NCBI GenBank assembly: GCA_964519955.1
Contig: CAZFLM010000019.1
Span: forward strand, 1 to 64,000
Origin: CAZFLM01 sp964519955
Lineage (GTDB): Bacteria; Armatimonadota; Chthonomonadetes; Chthonomonadales; CAJBBX01
Length of the DNA: 64,000 bases
Direction: 5' to 3'
Within the stretch, counting starts at the first letter, position 1; the number at the start of each line of letters is the position of its first letter. This document shows, piece by piece, positions 61,711 through 64,000 of this stretch. Both the position numbers and the translations under genes were made by a program. The notes beneath the pieces are model-generated. The model saw only the letters and a list, made by a program, of their open reading frames with translations. It had not been told where the DNA came from and did no database searches.

Positions 61711-62272
61711 GAGCGGGAACGGCAAGACGCGACGCCAGTTCATCGCCGACGGCGTGCGGACCGGCGGGCTCATCATCGCGAGCGGCACGCTGGGCGCGCT
61801 GGCCGTGCGCGGCTCCGCAACCGGCTACGTCTGGCAGATCGACCCGCAGAAGTGCACGCAGTGCGGCAGGTGCGCCACCGAGTGCGTCGTGAACCCGTCG
61901 GCGGTGAAGTGCGTCCACGCACATGCCATCTGCGGGTACTGCAAGCTCTGCTTCGGCCTCCTCCGCGACAAGCGCACCGGCAACACGACCGCCGCCGAGA
62001 ACAACCGCTGCCCCACCGATGCCATCCGCCGCACGTTCGTCGAAGATCCCTACTATGAGATGGAGATCGACGAGGAGCTGTGCATCGGGTGCGGCAAGTG
62101 CGTGAAGGGGTGCAACCTGTTCGGAAACGGGTCCATGTTCCTGCAGATCCGCCACGACCGCTGCCTGAACTGCAACCAGTGCTCGATCGCGTCCTCCTGT
62201 CCGTCGGATGCCATCTCGCGCGTGCCGGTCGACCGCCCCTACCAACTGAAGTCCCGGTCGCACGAGAAGTGA
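61703..62272 (+). CDS. Tat-exported four-cluster ferredoxin (NapG-like), 189 aa
   Basis: Tat signal KTRRQFIADGVRTGG, then four cysteine sets: CTQCGRCATEC, CGYCKLC with a distant CP, CIGCGKCVKGC and CLNCNQCSIASSCP. Four [4Fe-4S] clusters with Tat export is the layout of NapG, which passes electrons in the periplasm. No nitrate reductase (NapA) is in the window. ATG 61703 overlaps the upstream stop by 8 nt; its TGA overlaps the GTG of the NapH-like gene. Confidence 0.85.
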   Translation: MPESGNGKTRRQFIADGVRTGGLIIASGTLGALAVRGSATGYVWQIDPQKCTQCGRCATECVVNPSAVKCVHAHAICGYCKLCFGLLRDKRTGNTTAAENNRCPTDAIRRTFVEDPYYEMEIDEELCIGCGKCVKGCNLFGNGSMFLQIRHDRCLNCNQCSIASSCPSDAISRVPVDRPYQLKSRSHEK

Positions 62273-63612
62273 GAGGGAGCAAGACGCTGGTACAGGGGTG
62301 GGTGCGCGGGGCCTGGACCGCCGCGGCGACTGGCGCGATGGCCGCCGGCCTGTCGCTGGCTGCGTTCGCCCAGGAGCAGAAGAAGCAGCCGCCACCCGAG
62401 TTCTCCTCGGGCTACGTGCCGCCGACCGTCTTCTCGCCGGCGCCGCGCGCGGCCATGTTCGCGGTGGTCGACGTGCTGGTGCTGCTGGCGGTGCTCGGGC
62501 TGACGGCGTACTACACGCACACCAAGCGCTCGCGGCGGGACCTGCGCGTGCTGATCGTGTTCTCGGCGCTGTACTTCGGCTTCTATCGCCAGGGGTGCAT
62601 CTGCTCGGTCGGGTCGATCCAGAACGTCGCGCTGGCCCTGTTCGACAGCCGGTACGCGCTGCCGTTCGCGGCGGGAGCGTTCTTCCTGATCCCGCTGGTG
62701 TTCGCGCTGTTCGCGGGGAGGGTGTTCTGCGCGGCGGCCTGCCCGCTCGGAGCCATTCAGGATCTCATCGCGCTCAAGCCGCGGCGCGTGCCGGCGAAGA
62801 TCGACCACGCGCTGAGCGTGCTGCCGTACGTGGTGCTGGGGGCTGGGGTGCTGTTCGCCGTGACGGGCAGCGCGTTCGTCATCTGCCAGTACGACCCGTT
62901 CATCCCGTTCTACCGGTGCGGTGGAAGCGTGGCCGCGACCGTGCTGGGCGTGGCGCTGCTGCTGGTCGGCACGGTCTACGCGCGCCCATACTGCCGCTAC
63001 CTGTGTCCGTACGGTGTGCTCCTGCGGTGGATGACGCCCTTCGCGCGCTGGCACGTGCGCATCACGCCCACCAACTGCGTCCAGTGCCACCTCTGCGCGG
63101 ACGAGTGCCCGTTCGGCGCGATCAAGCCGCCAACGCCCGAGGCGGCGGGCGAGGACCGCGCGGCGGGCCGGCGCAGCCTGGCGCGGCTGGTGCTGCTGAC
63201 CCCGCTGATCGTCGCGGTCTGCGCTGGCGCGGGGTACCTGGCGGCGCCGAGCTTCGCGCGGATGCACCACTCCGTGCGCGTGGCGGAGCGCCTGTACCAG
63301 GAGGAGAGCGGCCAGGCGAAGGGACGCACCGACGACACCACCGCCGTCCACCGGCAAGGCCGCCCCGTTGGCGAGGTGTACCGCGACGCGCTCGATGTGA
63401 AGCGGAAGTTCGCCATCGGCACGCCGCTGCTGGGAGCGTGGGCCGGCCTGGTGGTCTGCCTGAAGCTGATCTCGCTGTCCATCCGCCGCCGCCGCACCGA
63501 CTATGAAGCCGACCCGGCGGCCTGTTTGAGCTGCGCCCGCTGCTACTTGTCCTGTCCCGCGGAGCATGAGCGGCTCCAGGGGCTCGTCCGTCTCGAAGAG
63601 GTGAAACGTTGA
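62269..63612 (+). CDS. NapH/NosR-like membrane Fe-S protein, 447 aa
   Basis: Polytopic membrane protein with five or six membrane segments and the family's Cys motifs: GCICSVGSIQNV, FCAAACPLGAIQD, YCRYLCPYGVLLRW, then two ferredoxin-type sets (CVQCHLCADECPFGAI; CLSCARCYLSCPAEH). It resembles NapH/NosR-type quinol dehydrogenases that feed electrons to a periplasmic ferredoxin. GTG 62269 overlaps the NapG-like stop (GTGA). A loop with a pronounced gap between clusters (about 330-430) is extra. Confidence 0.85.
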   Translation: MRGSKTLVQGWVRGAWTAAATGAMAAGLSLAAFAQEQKKQPPPEFSSGYVPPTVFSPAPRAAMFAVVDVLVLLAVLGLTAYYTHTKRSRRDLRVLIVFSALYFGFYRQGCICSVGSIQNVALALFDSRYALPFAAGAFFLIPLVFALFAGRVFCAAACPLGAIQDLIALKPRRVPAKIDHALSVLPYVVLGAGVLFAVTGSAFVICQYDPFIPFYRCGGSVAATVLGVALLLVGTVYARPYCRYLCPYGVLLRWMTPFARWHVRITPTNCVQCHLCADECPFGAIKPPTPEAAGEDRAAGRRSLARLVLLTPLIVAVCAGAGYLAAPSFARMHHSVRVAERLYQEESGQAKGRTDDTTAVHRQGRPVGEVYRDALDVKRKFAIGTPLLGAWAGLVVCLKLISLSIRRRRTDYEADPAACLSCARCYLSCPAEHERLQGLVRLEEVKR

Positions 63613-64000
63613 CCGATGCCGCCGCGGTAGCACCCAGCCCCGATCTCTGGTATGTCGCCTGTAGGCGCGTCGCCGTCGTCGCGGTCGCCTTCTGCGCCGT
63701 CGTCGTGCTGCTTCTGGGCGTCAACGCCATCGCGGCACGCTCCTCCGACCCGCTGAAGACGCAAGAACTGGAGACGCTGCTGCACCGGCTGAACCGCACA
63801 CCCACCGACCCCGCGCTGAAGGCGGAGGCCCGCAAGCTCGACCTGCAGATCCGCCGCAACTACTTCCGGCGGCGGGCGTTCGCGGGCGGCGGCTTCTACA
63901 TGCTTCTCGGCGGCATCCTCGTCTACTTCGTCGCCAGCGAGTCGGCGCGTCGGATGCGCCCGACCACGCCGGTGCCGAACGCGTCGCTGGGAGCGGCGAG
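63609..64000 (+). CDS. Membrane protein of the Fe-S operon, partial at window end
   Basis: A TTG at 63609 overlaps the NapH-like stop (TTGA). The frame stays open to the window end (130 residues seen). It has a membrane segment (VAVVAVAFCAVVVLLLGVNA), a charged helical stretch (LKTQELETLLHRLNRTPTD ... AEARKLDLQIRRNYFRRR) and a second membrane segment (GGGFYMLLGGILVYFVA). An ATG at 63616 is in another frame and stops at once. The layout suggests a membrane-anchored continuation of this operon; family not recognised. Confidence 0.7.
   Translation, partial: MTDAAAVAPSPDLWYVACRRVAVVAVAFCAVVVLLLGVNAIAARSSDPLKTQELETLLHRLNRTPTDPALKAEARKLDLQIRRNYFRRRAFAGGGFYMLLGGILVYFVASESARRMRPTTPVPNASLGAA

Noticed and set aside
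58993..63612. Nitrate or nitrous-oxide respiration operon
   Set aside because: NapG/NapH- and NosR-like Fe-S motifs are present, but no NapA, NapB, NosZ or cytochrome CxxCH gene lies in the window.
1..64000. tRNA or rRNA genes
   Set aside because: I found no T-loop plus acceptor pattern that folds into a tRNA, and no rRNA-like segment. A tRNAscan or Infernal run would settle this.

Overview
This is a 64 kb, high-GC (visibly about 65-70%) stretch of a bacterial scaffold with a 100-N gap at 27538-27637. It has no rRNA or tRNA that I can recognise, and peptidyl-tRNA hydrolase is the only clear housekeeping gene. Signal peptides, lipoprotein signals, Tat signals and a very large set of secreted carbohydrate-active and DUF6785/DUF6259/GH141-type proteins suggest a Gram-negative-type polysaccharide degrader of the Armatimonadota/PVC/Hydrogenedentota kind. 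I favour Armatimonadota, but nothing in the window proves it. Sigma70-type promoters with 17-nt spacers (1732-1760, 10921-10949, 40140-40168) and strong GGAGG ribosome sites are visible. GTG and TTG starts are common, often overlapping the previous stop.

Layout. 1-490: tandem REP-like inverted hairpin pairs. 490-3624: a GH27 alpha-galactosidase and a divergent secreted protein. 3629-10204 (minus): a translationally coupled run of three secreted proteins with different HExxH motifs plus a beta-propeller-like protein. 10276-13934 (minus): pth, a structured intergenic region with its own plus-strand promoter, and an M16 peptidase pair. 14145-15044: a Met-rich secreted protein. 15133-22125 (minus): an operon with a NahK-like sugar 1-kinase, an S41 protease, a LolA-like protein, two tandem phosphohexomutases (one with a degenerate active site) and a lipoprotein. 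22299-34646 (plus): a sugar-catabolic run with GH4, PIG-L deacetylase, a DUF6785 membrane protein, a DUF6259-like TIM barrel, two medium-chain dehydrogenases and a GH141-like beta-helix, interrupted by several families of intergenic repeats. 34708-36284: a frameshifted SEC-C remnant and a lower-GC three-gene operon. 36471-52718: large secreted glycan-acting proteins (LamG/TPR/beta-helix, alpha/alpha-barrel, jelly-roll, DUF6259-like, GH20), a Zn dehydrogenase and a four-gene operon of very small proteins. 52842-58774: two ATPase/TOPRIM-type gene pairs on either side of a glycyl-radical enzyme. 58993-64000: an operon of beta-propeller proteins with a NapG/NapH-like Fe-S electron-transfer module, running off the end.

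How it fits together. Secreted glycosidases (GH27, GH20, GH141-like, DUF6259-like) and lyase-like proteins would release galactose, hexosamine and uronic-type sugars. GH4, the dehydrogenases, PIG-L, the NahK-like kinase and the mutases would process them inside the cell. The least ordinary parts are the paired ATPase/TOPRIM loci, the exported Fe-S/propeller operon, the tiny tandem membrane-protein paralogues, the switch-like intergenic RNA candidate and the repeat families.
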